Below are positions 7,765-17,031 of a stretch of 39,339 bases of DNA, in pieces. The DNA lies in the IMG/VR virus record IMGVR_UViG_3300031673_016560, positions 1 to 39,339 of that record; one strand, written 5' to 3'. Source of the DNA: a virus. The stretch's first letter is position 1; each line of letters starts with the position of its first letter. A model generated the notes under the pieces. That model had not been told where the DNA came from. It ran no database searches and saw only the letters and a program-made list of their open reading frames with translations. The position numbers and the translations under genes were made by a program.

Positions 7765-7821
7765 TCACTGCCAGCCGCCGCGTGCATCAGTTACCTCATC
7801 CAAATCGCAAAACAGTTTCAT
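7765..7821 (-). CDS. 18-residue coupled peptide ending in GGWQ
   Basis: This short reading frame encodes MKLFCDLDEVTDARGGWQ. Its ATG overlaps the stop of the Mrr-type gene (ATGA), the usual sign of coupled translation. It ends 20 bases before the next gene. It shares the tail A-x-G-G-W with the 20-residue peptide at 8892-8954 and with a start-less copy at 9544-9582, each in a gap of the same operon. Repetition argues it is real, but length alone would not. Confidence 0.5.
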   Translation of the reverse strand: MKLFCDLDEVTDARGGWQ

Positions 7822-8864
7822 TCACTTTCCCCTTCTGGTTTTGCAACGGTCCAGATGTGCTTGAGCGGCAAGTCGGCTCGGACATCTTCATCAAGCCTGT
7901 CATAGTGGGCCAGCAACTGTTCAATCAAGTCCTTTTGGTCCCAAAGCCGCACCCTAAAGAATTGTATTGCTTCTTCTCTATCTACCGAAGCCTTGAACCC
8001 TCCCCACGACACCAATAGTCCCTGCTGGGCCTGAACGTTCTGCATCGTTCCGAGGAGTTGGTCAAGTGTAGGCCTGTCGAGTGGACTGTCCCCTGACTTG
8101 ACTTGCACGCATATCCTGGGTTCGCCAAAGCCAAGCGTTCCCTGCCCGGCAAGAATATCAATGCCCTTATCAGGTCCCTCAGCGCTAATATATGTTGTAT
8201 ATCCTTGCGCTCGCAGTATCCCATCTACCAATCTGGCCAAGCCGTGACCCTTGAATTTTGTTATGATCAGCTTAGCGATTTGGTCTTGGGCTAACTGTTC
8301 AAGGTCAGCTACCTCCGGTTCTACTTCGTTCTCATCCCCCTTACCGGGAGGAAGCGGAGTTGGGGGCGGGCCACCCTTGCGTTTCCAGCCTGTCTTCGCC
8401 ATCGCCCGCACCCTATTTTCGGCATCGTTTCGTTGGACTTGAGAGACTGTTCTGAACGCACCAAAGGAATAGAGCAAATCCTGGTCAAAATTCGAACGCG
8501 GGATGTCGGTTGCAATCCATTTTACATCTCGGTAGTGGTAGTATGGGTCTTCTGCTCGCGCATCAAATTTATACTCGCCTGTTATCTCCGCAATACATAC
8601 CGCGCGCTTCAGCTTGCTCGGAACGATTACCCAATCTCCCCGGTCCATTTTCCGGTAAAACGCCCAAATCTGGCCTGAGTAATTGCTCAATGCGCCAACT
8701 GAGTAATCGTAAGTCTTCTTAAGTAGTTTGCGCAGTTCGGCCATCGTAGAAATTTGCCGCAGATCATAATTCAACTGTTTCCACGTTAAGTAGACGCGTT
8801 GCGTGGTCAAGAACTGCTGTTCATACTCACCGTGACTACCCGCCCGAATTACCCAAAGCGCCAT
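7818..8864 (-). CDS. Mrr-type restriction endonuclease
   Basis: This 348-residue protein should be a type IV-like or stand-alone endonuclease. The C-terminal third carries an Mrr catalytic domain: GHGLARLVDGILRAQGY (about 206-222), then GPDKGIDILA with Asp 236, then CVQVKS with Gln 254 and Lys 256, a PD-(D/E)xK nuclease core. The first 155 residues form a separate N-terminal region common to such enzymes (ALWVIRAGSHGEYE at the start), likely a DNA- or modification-sensing domain. A proline-rich linker joins them. GGAG precedes the ATG. It sits in a restriction cluster downstream of hsdMSR. Confidence 0.85.
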   Translation of the reverse strand: MALWVIRAGSHGEYEQQFLTTQRVYLTWKQLNYDLRQISTMAELRKLLKKTYDYSVGALSNYSGQIWAFYRKMDRGDWVIVPSKLKRAVCIAEITGEYKFDARAEDPYYHYRDVKWIATDIPRSNFDQDLLYSFGAFRTVSQVQRNDAENRVRAMAKTGWKRKGGPPPTPLPPGKGDENEVEPEVADLEQLAQDQIAKLIITKFKGHGLARLVDGILRAQGYTTYISAEGPDKGIDILAGQGTLGFGEPRICVQVKSGDSPLDRPTLDQLLGTMQNVQAQQGLLVSWGGFKASVDREEAIQFFRVRLWDQKDLIEQLLAHYDRLDEDVRADLPLKHIWTVAKPEGESE

Positions 8865-8891
8865 TTCTGTCTCTCCACAAAAAGAATAGGA

Positions 8892-8954
8892 CTATTTTAT
8901 TGGCCAGCCGCCGTGGGCGGCGATTATGTCGTCATATTTCTGCCCGTTTCTCAT
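8892..8954 (-). CDS. 20-residue coupled peptide ending in GGWPIK
   Basis: This short frame encodes MRNGQKYDDIIAAHGGWPIK. Its ATG overlaps the stop of the metalloprotease gene (ATGA). The DNA for its last residues (GGCGGCTGGCCAATAAAAT) recurs in the gap at 9544-9582, and a related tail ends the 18-residue peptide at 7765-7821. Three occurrences in three successive gaps of one operon make chance unlikely. Function is unknown; a coupling leader, a regulator or a tiny partner of the neighbouring enzymes are all possible. Confidence 0.55.
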   Translation of the reverse strand: MRNGQKYDDIIAAHGGWPIK

Positions 8955-9529
8955 TTGTGTTTATCACTCCAATTCCGGATTCGTTCGACGTTTTCTTTGC
9001 ATAGAAATGGCCACTCCCCAACTGTTTCCTTAGTTGGTGCATATTGCATGAGACAATTACGCAATTCACAGGTAGTTCTGCTGTTCGGATTATTGCAATC
9101 ATAGCAGTCATCTGCACCAAAAAGATGGAGTGCTTCGTGCCAGAGGATATATTTATTGTTTTGATTGTATACTGCGGAGATATATGGCTGTTGCGTATAT
9201 CCCCATTTGGCCAACGGCTGGTTCTTTCGTATCGCCTCGGCTATATAAGAATTTGGGCGGCAATATACAAGTATCGGAGTACATTTATCCCTGCTCACTT
9301 TCTTGCTTATATCAAAGTAACAATTCGATAGTGGTTCTGCGGTATCTTTAGGGGGCTCACTCAGAACTTCGTCCGCTATCTTGGCAGATTGCTCATCGAG
9401 CAGTGTTGCTTTAAGATTGACCTTTGCTGGAGAGATTATTAGAAGATTGGTTAGTTCGGCGAAGCTTTCGGTTACGAATTGCCTGTCTTTCTCATTTCCA
9501 TCTAAACAATACCAAAATACCTTCAACAT
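8951..9529 (-). CDS. Metzincin-like zinc metalloprotease
   Basis: This 192-residue protein has a zinc-protease signature of the metzincin type: HEALHLFGADD (residues 131-141), matching HExxHxxGxxD, followed by a plausible Met-turn CLMQY (159-163). Several cysteines lie around the site (CYDCNN, TCELRNC). No signal peptide is visible, so it probably acts inside the cell. AAGGA precedes the ATG. It lies between two restriction-type genes and beside a second metallopeptidase, an unusual setting that suggests a defence or regulatory protease; the substrate cannot be told. Confidence 0.7.
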   Translation of the reverse strand: MLKVFWYCLDGNEKDRQFVTESFAELTNLLIISPAKVNLKATLLDEQSAKIADEVLSEPPKDTAEPLSNCYFDISKKVSRDKCTPILVYCRPNSYIAEAIRKNQPLAKWGYTQQPYISAVYNQNNKYILWHEALHLFGADDCYDCNNPNSRTTCELRNCLMQYAPTKETVGEWPFLCKENVERIRNWSDKHK

Positions 9530-9543
9530 ATTCTAAATATCCT

Positions 9544-9582
9544 TCATTTTATTGGCCAGCCGCCTTGAGTAGCATCGCTGTC
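9544..9582 (-). other. Start-less third copy of the GGWPIK tail
   Basis: In the gap between the YgjP gene and the metalloprotease gene, the bases reading DSDATQGGWPIK then stop repeat the tail of the 20-residue peptide at 8892-8954. Two stop codons (TAATAA) stand directly in front and there is no ATG, so this copy cannot be translated alone. It looks like the remnant of a third peptide gene, cut when the neighbouring gene arrived. Confidence 0.5.
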
Positions 9583-9592
9583 TTATTAATAA

Positions 9593-10309
9593 TTAGTAAT
9601 TCCAATCAGGGTGGCTAATCGGAAATCGGTTCAATTCCTCTTTATAGGGTCGCCACTGTGGAATAAATTCGTCCAAATAAGCTATAAAACGGTCACTGTG
9701 ATGGCGTTCCAAGAGATGCAACATTTCGTGGACCAAAATATATTCTAAACAGTGCTTGGGTTTTTTGGCTAATTCCAGATTAAGCCAAATACGTTTGGCT
9801 TTAATATTACAAGTACCCCATCTTGTTTTCATTTGTTTGATGCCCCACTCTTTTACGCGAACGCCAATAATATTCTGCCATTTTTCAATTAGAGGAGGGA
9901 TTTGTTCTTTGAGCCGTCCCCGATACCATTCTGTCATTACCTTTTGTCGTTGCCGTTGTGAGCTTCCTTCCCGAACATACAGATCAATATATGCCTTATT
10001 ACGAAGTATGACTTTTGGTGGGGCTGCGTGTTCAATTATATTTAGAAGATATCGGTTTCCCTGGAAATAGTGGCTTTCCCTGTAAACATATTCTCGCCTT
10101 GATTGCCTCTGCTGATTTCTAAACTTTGTTTGTTGTTTTCTTATCCAGGCCAATTTCGATATGGCAAACAAACGAACGGATTCATCATCTACTTTTAGCG
10201 GCGTCGCAATTCGTACTCGTCCCGCCGGTGGATAAACAGCAAGATGAAGATTTTTGATGTCCTTTCTCACGACATCAACTAACATACTTCCAACTTGAAT
10301 TTGATGCAT
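9593..10309 (-). CDS. YgjP/DUF45-type metallopeptidase
   Basis: This protein of about 238 residues belongs to the M48-like YgjP/DUF45 family. The zinc site is HEMLHLLERHHS, with MKTRWGTCNIKAKRIWLN in front, both family hallmarks. Genes of this family are frequent neighbours of hsdR in type I restriction operons, although their role there is not established. The start could be the ATG at 10309 or an in-frame GTG at 10321 overlapping the end of hsdR; I give the ATG. Either way translation is likely coupled to hsdR. Confidence 0.9.
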   Translation of the reverse strand: MHQIQVGSMLVDVVRKDIKNLHLAVYPPAGRVRIATPLKVDDESVRLFAISKLAWIRKQQTKFRNQQRQSRREYVYRESHYFQGNRYLLNIIEHAAPPKVILRNKAYIDLYVREGSSQRQRQKVMTEWYRGRLKEQIPPLIEKWQNIIGVRVKEWGIKQMKTRWGTCNIKAKRIWLNLELAKKPKHCLEYILVHEMLHLLERHHSDRFIAYLDEFIPQWRPYKEELNRFPISHPDWNY

Positions 10310-10310
10310 C

Positions 10311-13300
10311 TCAGTATTCACTTTGGTTTTTTACCAATTCAAAAATTCTTTCTACTTCCGCTGTATCTTTTACATACTTTCGAATGGCACTTTTGACTTC
10401 GCGTTCCTTGATTTTGTTCCCGCGCCAGCCATCCTTCTTAGTAGAAATAATCTCTGCATCTAAAGCAGTCGCTATAGCCTCGTTTTTATTCAGATTGTCA
10501 TACAACGCTCTTTTGGGACGGGAGTTCAAAGTTCTCGGATAGTCCGTTGAAATGTCAGGTCTTTTTATTTTATTAGTAAGCTCGACGATTTTCGCCAAAT
10601 ATTCCTCGTAGCTTCTGGCCTCTTGTTTGCGTTCCCTTATTAGCTGCTCCAATAGTTCCGACATCTTTTCATAATATTTTGGATTTGCTGGCTGTTCATC
10701 AATAATTACTTTACGCAAATTATTTTCGACAGTTTCAGCAACAGCTTTCTTATTTCTACTTATATTTGTTGGCAAATCGTTCAGTGCATCCGCTCCTCGT
10801 TTAACTATCAGGTCTATCAAAGTCATATCATCGAATGCGGATACTTTTTTGCTCTCTTCGGCGCTGATATAGGTATCTATTAAATGTCGCATAGCGGGCT
10901 CATACGCCTTCAAGTCAATATAATCTCCGCTTGCAAGTTTTATCTCTGCTCTGACGTTCTCAAAATATTTAACGTCGGCTTTTATCTGCTCGGTTTCTTT
11001 TAAAGCGTAGCCCGCCTCTACCATTTCATTGGCAAGGTTGGCATATGCTCTAACCAGGGCAGCCGTATGTTTATATAATGCGGCTCGCTTCTGTTCATGT
11101 TCGCTTAAATCGTCAGCGTCTTCTGTATTTCCGCAGAAATATCGAATATAGGCCAAAGTGTCCTTGGGATGTTCTACGGGTTCGCATAATGCTTTAATGA
11201 CTTCAAGGGCATCGTCCAATTGTTCCTTACTTTTTTGAAGCCTGTCATTTAGCAGGCCGGTTACATCTTCCTTTTCATATTCATCAAATGCTTCTGAAGT
11301 ATAATCCTTTATGGAATTTTCCAGACTCCTGAAAAGATCTTTGTAATCAATAATATAGCCATACCCTTTATCATCGCCGTCTAAGCGGTTTACACGGCAA
11401 ATGGCTTGAAACAGGCCGTGGTCACGCATGCTCTTGTCTATGTAAAGATATGTGGCTGGAGGAGCATCAAAGCCGGTAAGCAATTTATCAACCACAATAA
11501 GCAGCTTCATTTGTGCCGGTTCTTCAACAAATTTCTTTTTTACTTCTTCTTCAAATAATTCAACGTCCTTCCCGTTTAGCATTTTCTGATATATTTCGTA
11601 TTCCTTCAGTCTTTCCGTTGGAGCATCTTCGCCGGTGCTTTCACCCTTTATATCGCTGGTGCCCGGCACAAATGAAGTAACAACAGCGCACTTTGCCAAA
11701 CCTGCCTTTTGAAACAATTCATAATATTTACACGCCTGATAAATGCTGCCGGATATTAACATGGCGTTGCCTCTGCCGTTTTGTAAACGGTCTTTGGTTT
11801 CCATGTCGAGCATAATATCAGCAACTATTTTTTCCAATCTCGATTGCGAGCTAAGGACACGCTTCATAGTGCCCCATCTTTTTTTAAGCTCAGTTTTGGC
11901 GGTATCAGTCAATCCTTTTGTTTTTGCCTCAAACCACTGGTCTATTTTGTCCTGCGAAGTGATATTCTGGTCAACGCTTCTGGCTTCGTATTGCAAATCA
12001 AGCACGACTTCATCCGTAACTGCTTCATCGAATTTATAGGTATGAATATATGGGCCAAATACCTCAATACTTCTGAGCTTGTCTGTTTTAAGCAAAGGTG
12101 TGCCGGTAAACCCGATAAACAAGGCATTGGGCAAAATATCTTTCATTGCTTTGTGCAGTTCGCCTGACTGAGTGCGATGGCATTCATCAACGAATACGTA
12201 GAGGTCGCCTTTTGCCCTGAAGTCCCTTGGCAAACTGCGCCTTATGTCTTCAATATACCCATCATAATCCGCTTCTTCTCTGTTACCGAATTTATGGATA
12301 AGTGAACAGAGCAACCACGGTTTCGTAGAATGCAGCTTCTCTATTAAATCATTACAGCTTTTGGTGCGGTAAATATCTTCGCTTACACCTTTGAATATCT
12401 TTTCTATTTGCTTGTCCAGCTCATCACGGTCGGTAATGATAAGGACCCGTGCATCTGACATACTCTCACGAATCCATTTGGTGAGCCAAACCATAATCAG
12501 GCTCTTGCCGCTGCCCTGAGTATGCCAGATGATACCGCCTTCCCGCTTGCGAACTCGCTGCTGCGCAGCTTTTACGCCAAAATATTGATTATGTCGGCAT
12601 AGCTTTTTGATGCCACGGTCAAAAACGATAAAATCATGAATAAGCTCAATGAACCGTTCTTTGTCGCATAATTTGAGCAGGTGCTTATCCATCGGGCTTT
12701 CTACATCGGTATCTTCTTTCCAGGTGAGATAATACTTTTCAGGAGTTTCGATAGTGCCGTAACGCAAACCTTCGGTGTCATTACCGGCCATAACGAACTG
12801 GATGGTTGTAAAAAACTGTTTTATGAAAATCTCTTTCTGATTATCGAGGTTTTGACGTATGCCTTCTGAAACAGATATGGTGCTTCGTTTTAATTCCAGA
12901 ACCCCCAGCGCAATACCGTTTACATACAGGACTATATCAGGGCGTTTATCATGTTGACCTCTAACGGTGACCTCTTCGGCTATGGCGAAATCATTTTTTA
13001 GGGGCTCTTTCCAGTCGATTAGCCATACGGTTTGCTTGTTATCCCCAACATCTTCTTTGACTTGGACACCATAGCGCAACAAGCTATAGACTTCCTTATT
13101 GATGTCATATAAGCTTTTATTTTGGTCGCCTGCGGCTTTGTTTAACTCATACAGGGCTTTATTGATGAGCGTGTCACTATACCTTTGTTTGTCTTTAAGG
13201 AAACTGCGCAGGTATTCTTCTTCAATATTGCTGTTGTTTTCGCGGTCGTGCCAGTCGCCCAGATAGGCATATTTCAATTGGTCTTGGAATAGTTTGACCA

Positions 13301-13343
13301 CACGGTTTTGTGTTTCCTTTTCTCTTTGGCCTACCTTGTTCAT
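10311..13343 (-). CDS. hsdR: Type I restriction enzyme, R subunit
   Basis: HsdR is the motor and nuclease of the type I complex: it pulls DNA through and cuts when the target is unmodified. It is 1010 residues, full length. The N-terminal nuclease has Asp 136 and ELK (150-152). The helicase has Walker A GSGKS (277-281) and DECH (386-389), later GFTGTP and the second RecA domain with DKLLTGFDAP and QAICRVNR. The C-terminal part binds HsdM. It overlaps hsdS by 4 bases. All key residues are present, so restriction should be active. Confidence 0.97.
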   Translation of the reverse strand: MNKVGQREKETQNRVVKLFQDQLKYAYLGDWHDRENNSNIEEEYLRSFLKDKQRYSDTLINKALYELNKAAGDQNKSLYDINKEVYSLLRYGVQVKEDVGDNKQTVWLIDWKEPLKNDFAIAEEVTVRGQHDKRPDIVLYVNGIALGVLELKRSTISVSEGIRQNLDNQKEIFIKQFFTTIQFVMAGNDTEGLRYGTIETPEKYYLTWKEDTDVESPMDKHLLKLCDKERFIELIHDFIVFDRGIKKLCRHNQYFGVKAAQQRVRKREGGIIWHTQGSGKSLIMVWLTKWIRESMSDARVLIITDRDELDKQIEKIFKGVSEDIYRTKSCNDLIEKLHSTKPWLLCSLIHKFGNREEADYDGYIEDIRRSLPRDFRAKGDLYVFVDECHRTQSGELHKAMKDILPNALFIGFTGTPLLKTDKLRSIEVFGPYIHTYKFDEAVTDEVVLDLQYEARSVDQNITSQDKIDQWFEAKTKGLTDTAKTELKKRWGTMKRVLSSQSRLEKIVADIMLDMETKDRLQNGRGNAMLISGSIYQACKYYELFQKAGLAKCAVVTSFVPGTSDIKGESTGEDAPTERLKEYEIYQKMLNGKDVELFEEEVKKKFVEEPAQMKLLIVVDKLLTGFDAPPATYLYIDKSMRDHGLFQAICRVNRLDGDDKGYGYIIDYKDLFRSLENSIKDYTSEAFDEYEKEDVTGLLNDRLQKSKEQLDDALEVIKALCEPVEHPKDTLAYIRYFCGNTEDADDLSEHEQKRAALYKHTAALVRAYANLANEMVEAGYALKETEQIKADVKYFENVRAEIKLASGDYIDLKAYEPAMRHLIDTYISAEESKKVSAFDDMTLIDLIVKRGADALNDLPTNISRNKKAVAETVENNLRKVIIDEQPANPKYYEKMSELLEQLIRERKQEARSYEEYLAKIVELTNKIKRPDISTDYPRTLNSRPKRALYDNLNKNEAIATALDAEIISTKKDGWRGNKIKEREVKSAIRKYVKDTAEVERIFELVKNQSEY

Positions 13344-14593
13344 ATCAATCTCTTCTTACCTGTGAGTAATTCCTGCATCATACCTTCTTTTATCATTTTG
13401 TATTTTTCCAGTTTTGTCTCCAAGGCTGTTATTTCGGCGTCCATATCGCTGAGAACTTCTGCGATTGCAGTTTGTTCAGACTTGTCTTTCGGGATGTAAG
13501 CCTTATATTCTAAAATGTCGCCTTTGCCAATATTTCCCTGTGCCCCACCCTGAGCATTGACAATCATTTTATTTAAAAATTTCCTATCATTTAAAAGATA
13601 GAAAAAGAAGTCTATATCTATATCAATGGGAATCAATTTTCCTACTCGCTGATTGAGAAGTGTATTATTGGCATTCACTCTACATATTCTTCCAACATTA
13701 CCGGTCATTGAAATGAGCAGGTCACCATAGTAGAGAATTTGATGTGCCTGAATATCCTTTGGTAACTCTGAAATCCTACTACATTCTAAAATATCCATGC
13801 GACCATCTTGGACATTGGCTATTGTTATGATTAAATATTCTCCATTGTCATTGTAAGTGTTGCTTTTGAACGCGTAGCCATTCTCTAATTCACAAACCTC
13901 CCCCAACTTCTTCGCCTCCCACTTGCCGCTAAATCCCGGCAGGCGTTTTTTGCCGGTGAGAAACTGCTGCATTGCCCCTTGTTTGATATTTCGCTTTTTG
14001 GCAATGAGTTTTTCTAAAGCAGTAATCAATTCATCAGCATCGCTTAGAACTTGGGCAATGGCGGTTTGTTCGGCTTTGGTGGGCGGGAGGGCAAGGTGAA
14101 TTTTATGAACCGTTAGTAAACTCATCCCAGCCTTAGCCCCGGAGTCCGTTAAAGCGCGGAATAGCTTTTGCGGCTTTGCAGAAGCCAAAAAGTAACTGAC
14201 AAACTTTGAATCAGTATTTGATGAATCAAATCGCACTAATGCGATATGCTGGTTAATATAGGCTGGTTTCGGAACGTCCTCGGAAACGTAGCCTATGATG
14301 CCAATATCGGCCGTAATCGAAATTAAGACATCATTATCTTGAAGCTGCGTTCTAATACTCTCACTTGTATCCTGTGGAAGGTTCACCAATCGCAAATCTT
14401 CTAGGTCCAGGTAGATTGATTCTCTGGACAGATTAGTGATGCGGATGAACGGTGCACCTCGCTCTGAATAGTATGCAGCCCAACCACGAGACCCGCTGGT
14501 GACGAAAGGCTCGAAATCGCCAATTCGCTTCACCACCCAATCCTCCGGAATCACCCCTACCTCGGTCTGTTTATAGCCGGGTTTCACTTCCAT
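13340..14593 (-). CDS. hsdS: Type I restriction enzyme, S (specificity) subunit
   Basis: HsdS chooses the DNA target for both methylation and cutting. It is 417 residues with the usual two target-recognition domains. Each is followed by a conserved helical spacer (EQTAIAQVLSDADELITALEKLI and EQTAIAEVLSDMDAEITALETKL), and a repeated Q(Q/E)xLTGKKRL closes each half. The two spacers are near copies, which allows domain swapping. It overlaps hsdM by 10 bases and hsdR by 4. The target sequence cannot be read from the protein. Confidence 0.96.
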   Translation of the reverse strand: MEVKPGYKQTEVGVIPEDWVVKRIGDFEPFVTSGSRGWAAYYSERGAPFIRITNLSRESIYLDLEDLRLVNLPQDTSESIRTQLQDNDVLISITADIGIIGYVSEDVPKPAYINQHIALVRFDSSNTDSKFVSYFLASAKPQKLFRALTDSGAKAGMSLLTVHKIHLALPPTKAEQTAIAQVLSDADELITALEKLIAKKRNIKQGAMQQFLTGKKRLPGFSGKWEAKKLGEVCELENGYAFKSNTYNDNGEYLIITIANVQDGRMDILECSRISELPKDIQAHQILYYGDLLISMTGNVGRICRVNANNTLLNQRVGKLIPIDIDIDFFFYLLNDRKFLNKMIVNAQGGAQGNIGKGDILEYKAYIPKDKSEQTAIAEVLSDMDAEITALETKLEKYKMIKEGMMQELLTGKKRLI

Positions 14594-17025
14594 GAGAAAC
14601 CCATCCTTTCCAAGTGGCGGTTCACTTTCGCATCCAACTCGGCCGTGCGGCTGAGCATCCGGGGCAGCGGTGTTTCATATCGCTGGGCTAATTCTTTTAT
14701 TCGTTGTGTAAGGCGTTGGGAAATACGATTCATTTCAGTTTTGATATCCCGTTCAACAGCAGCCATCCATTTATCATCCACCACAAGTGTTTTTATCTCA
14801 TTTTCTGTAAGCACTTTGTATCTTGCTATAACCTTTTTCTCCAAGTCAGATTGTGCTTCTTTAATCTTCTTTTTGGCTTCTGCTTCCCGCTCTATCAGCT
14901 TCTGATAATCCTGTAACACCTTCAGTTCATCATCGTAAGCATTATCGGCTTTTATTTCTTTGATTCGTCTTTGCACTTCGCCTTTGGCAATCTTGCCTTT
15001 ATCATCTATGACCTCTGCAAGCAATCCTTCTTCGCCGCTGTGTTCTTCCACCATTTCTTCCTGTTGACGGACAATATCATCCCGCTGCGATTCGAGCTGC
15101 TCGATGCCTTTCCGTTCTGCGGCAAAGTAGCGATTTATGACAAGTTCAATAGGAATCAGCTTTCCTTCCAAACCCTCTAATCCCTCAATTTCCTTTTTCT
15201 TTTTGTCTTTGTATTCCCTTATTTTTCTTATGACAATATTCCCGGCCTTCCAGCCATCGACAGCCAATATATACATATCATCCTGCATTATCTCGTTCCA
15301 GTAAGTCATCAGATGTTGATACACATCGTATTTATCAATCAATTGTTCATCAGCGAAGCTTTTTAGTATGTCTTCGGAAATGGTTACAATAATTTGCTTG
15401 GGTTTAGCGCCCACGTGAACAGCTTTAAGCAATTTCGTGTTTTTCTTTTCCCATCCGGCAAAAACAGCATCCATTTTCTGAGAGAAGCTTACAAATTCGG
15501 GATGGGTAAAAATGGTTTGCTTAATTTCGTCCTGAGCTATCTTGAGCTTGCTGTAGCCCTTGCGTGAACCTGCAATAAACAGTTTACTCTTTAGTGATGG
15601 GTACACCTTCCAGTAATTCTCCAAGTTGTCAATGTCCCTATTGGGAATATCACCGAGCAAATGCGCCTCAATATCCTGAAGGTCTTCGGGTTCCTGGCTG
15701 TCAATATAACGTGGAATATTGAGGTTATATTCGTTTCGCTCAATTTCTTCCACTGGCACCATTCTTGAGTATTTTGGAATCTCAAGCTGCTTTGTAAATA
15801 CATCCACGATTTTGTGAATGTCCTGCTCGCGCAGGCGGTTTTTGTTGCCGTCCTTTACAAATCCTTTACTTGCATCTATCATAAAAATGCCTTTACGGCC
15901 TTCGGCATTTTCCTTATCAATTACAACGATGCAGGCGGGAATACCGGTGCCGTAAAAGAGGTTGGCAGGCAGACCGATGATGCCCTTTATATATCCTCTG
16001 CGGATAATGTTTTTGCGTATTTCGGCTTCGGCATTGCCCCTGAAAAGCACGCCGTGCGGCAGAATAATCGCGCCCTTGCCCTTGCTTTTGAGCGAACGAA
16101 CAAGATGGAGCAGGAAAGCATAATCACCGTTTTTTGCCGGTGGTATGCCATACCCTGTAAAACGTTCATAAACATCATTTGCAGGGTCAAAACCATTACG
16201 CCATGCCTTGTTGGAAAATGGAGGATTGGCTACGGCAAAATCAAAGGTTTTCAAGTGTCCGGTTCTTTCATCGGTAAACTGTGGAGAAGCCAATGTGTTA
16301 CCTTGCTTAATTACAGAGGTAGGATTATCGTGCAGCCACATATTCATTACGGCTAAGGCGCGTGTGGGATTGTCCATTTCCTGCCCATAGATAGAAATCT
16401 TAACAGACACTTCATCGGCGGTTTTCAGCAACAGCGAACCTGAACCACATGTCGGGTCGTAAACGGTGGTGTCGGCTCTTTGGACCTTAGCGGTCCCGAT
16501 TACTTTGGCCATGATGCGTGATACTTCAGCAGGAGTATAAAATTGCCCTTTGCTCTTGCCTGATTCGGTTGCAAAATGCCGCATAAGATATTCGTAGGCA
16601 TCGCCAAGAATATCATCACCTTCGGCCCTGTTTCCGCTGAAATTTAGGTTTTCGTCTTCAAATATGACTATCAGGTTGGAAAGCCTGTCCACCATTTCCT
16701 TGCCCTTGCCTAATTTGTCCGAGTCGTTGAAATCTGCCACATCAATAACTCCTTTTAGGTCATTGGCTTCGGCCAGCTTTCCGATGATTTTATTGATTCC
16801 CTCTCCTATGTCAGCTTTGCCTTTTAATGCGGACATATCCTTGAAACTGCCGCCATTTGGAACTTCGATCGGTGCATTTTTAATTGCGTAGTATTTATCC
16901 GACACATATTTCATGAACAGCAACACCAATACGTAATCTTTGTATTGGGAAGCATCCATTCCTCCCCTTAATTCATCACAGCTTGCCCATATGGAGCTGT
17001 AAAGTTCGCTTTTCTTAATTGCCAT
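14584..17025 (-). CDS. hsdM: Type I restriction enzyme, M (methylase) subunit
   Basis: HsdM methylates adenine N6 at the HsdS target. The SAM-binding motif DPTCGSGSLLL (190-200) and catalytic NPPF (267-270) are intact. At 813 residues it is much longer than classical HsdM (about 500-530): the extra C-terminal 300 residues are charged and coiled-coil-like (EGKLIPIELVINRYFAAERK, then EKKVIARYKVLTENEIKTLV), an extension also known in other long HsdM forms. AAAGG lies upstream of the ATG. It is the first intact gene of the M-S-R order. Confidence 0.97.
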   Translation of the reverse strand: MAIKKSELYSSIWASCDELRGGMDASQYKDYVLVLLFMKYVSDKYYAIKNAPIEVPNGGSFKDMSALKGKADIGEGINKIIGKLAEANDLKGVIDVADFNDSDKLGKGKEMVDRLSNLIVIFEDENLNFSGNRAEGDDILGDAYEYLMRHFATESGKSKGQFYTPAEVSRIMAKVIGTAKVQRADTTVYDPTCGSGSLLLKTADEVSVKISIYGQEMDNPTRALAVMNMWLHDNPTSVIKQGNTLASPQFTDERTGHLKTFDFAVANPPFSNKAWRNGFDPANDVYERFTGYGIPPAKNGDYAFLLHLVRSLKSKGKGAIILPHGVLFRGNAEAEIRKNIIRRGYIKGIIGLPANLFYGTGIPACIVVIDKENAEGRKGIFMIDASKGFVKDGNKNRLREQDIHKIVDVFTKQLEIPKYSRMVPVEEIERNEYNLNIPRYIDSQEPEDLQDIEAHLLGDIPNRDIDNLENYWKVYPSLKSKLFIAGSRKGYSKLKIAQDEIKQTIFTHPEFVSFSQKMDAVFAGWEKKNTKLLKAVHVGAKPKQIIVTISEDILKSFADEQLIDKYDVYQHLMTYWNEIMQDDMYILAVDGWKAGNIVIRKIREYKDKKKKEIEGLEGLEGKLIPIELVINRYFAAERKGIEQLESQRDDIVRQQEEMVEEHSGEEGLLAEVIDDKGKIAKGEVQRRIKEIKADNAYDDELKVLQDYQKLIEREAEAKKKIKEAQSDLEKKVIARYKVLTENEIKTLVVDDKWMAAVERDIKTEMNRISQRLTQRIKELAQRYETPLPRMLSRTAELDAKVNRHLERMGFSWK

Positions 17026-17031
17026 CGATTT

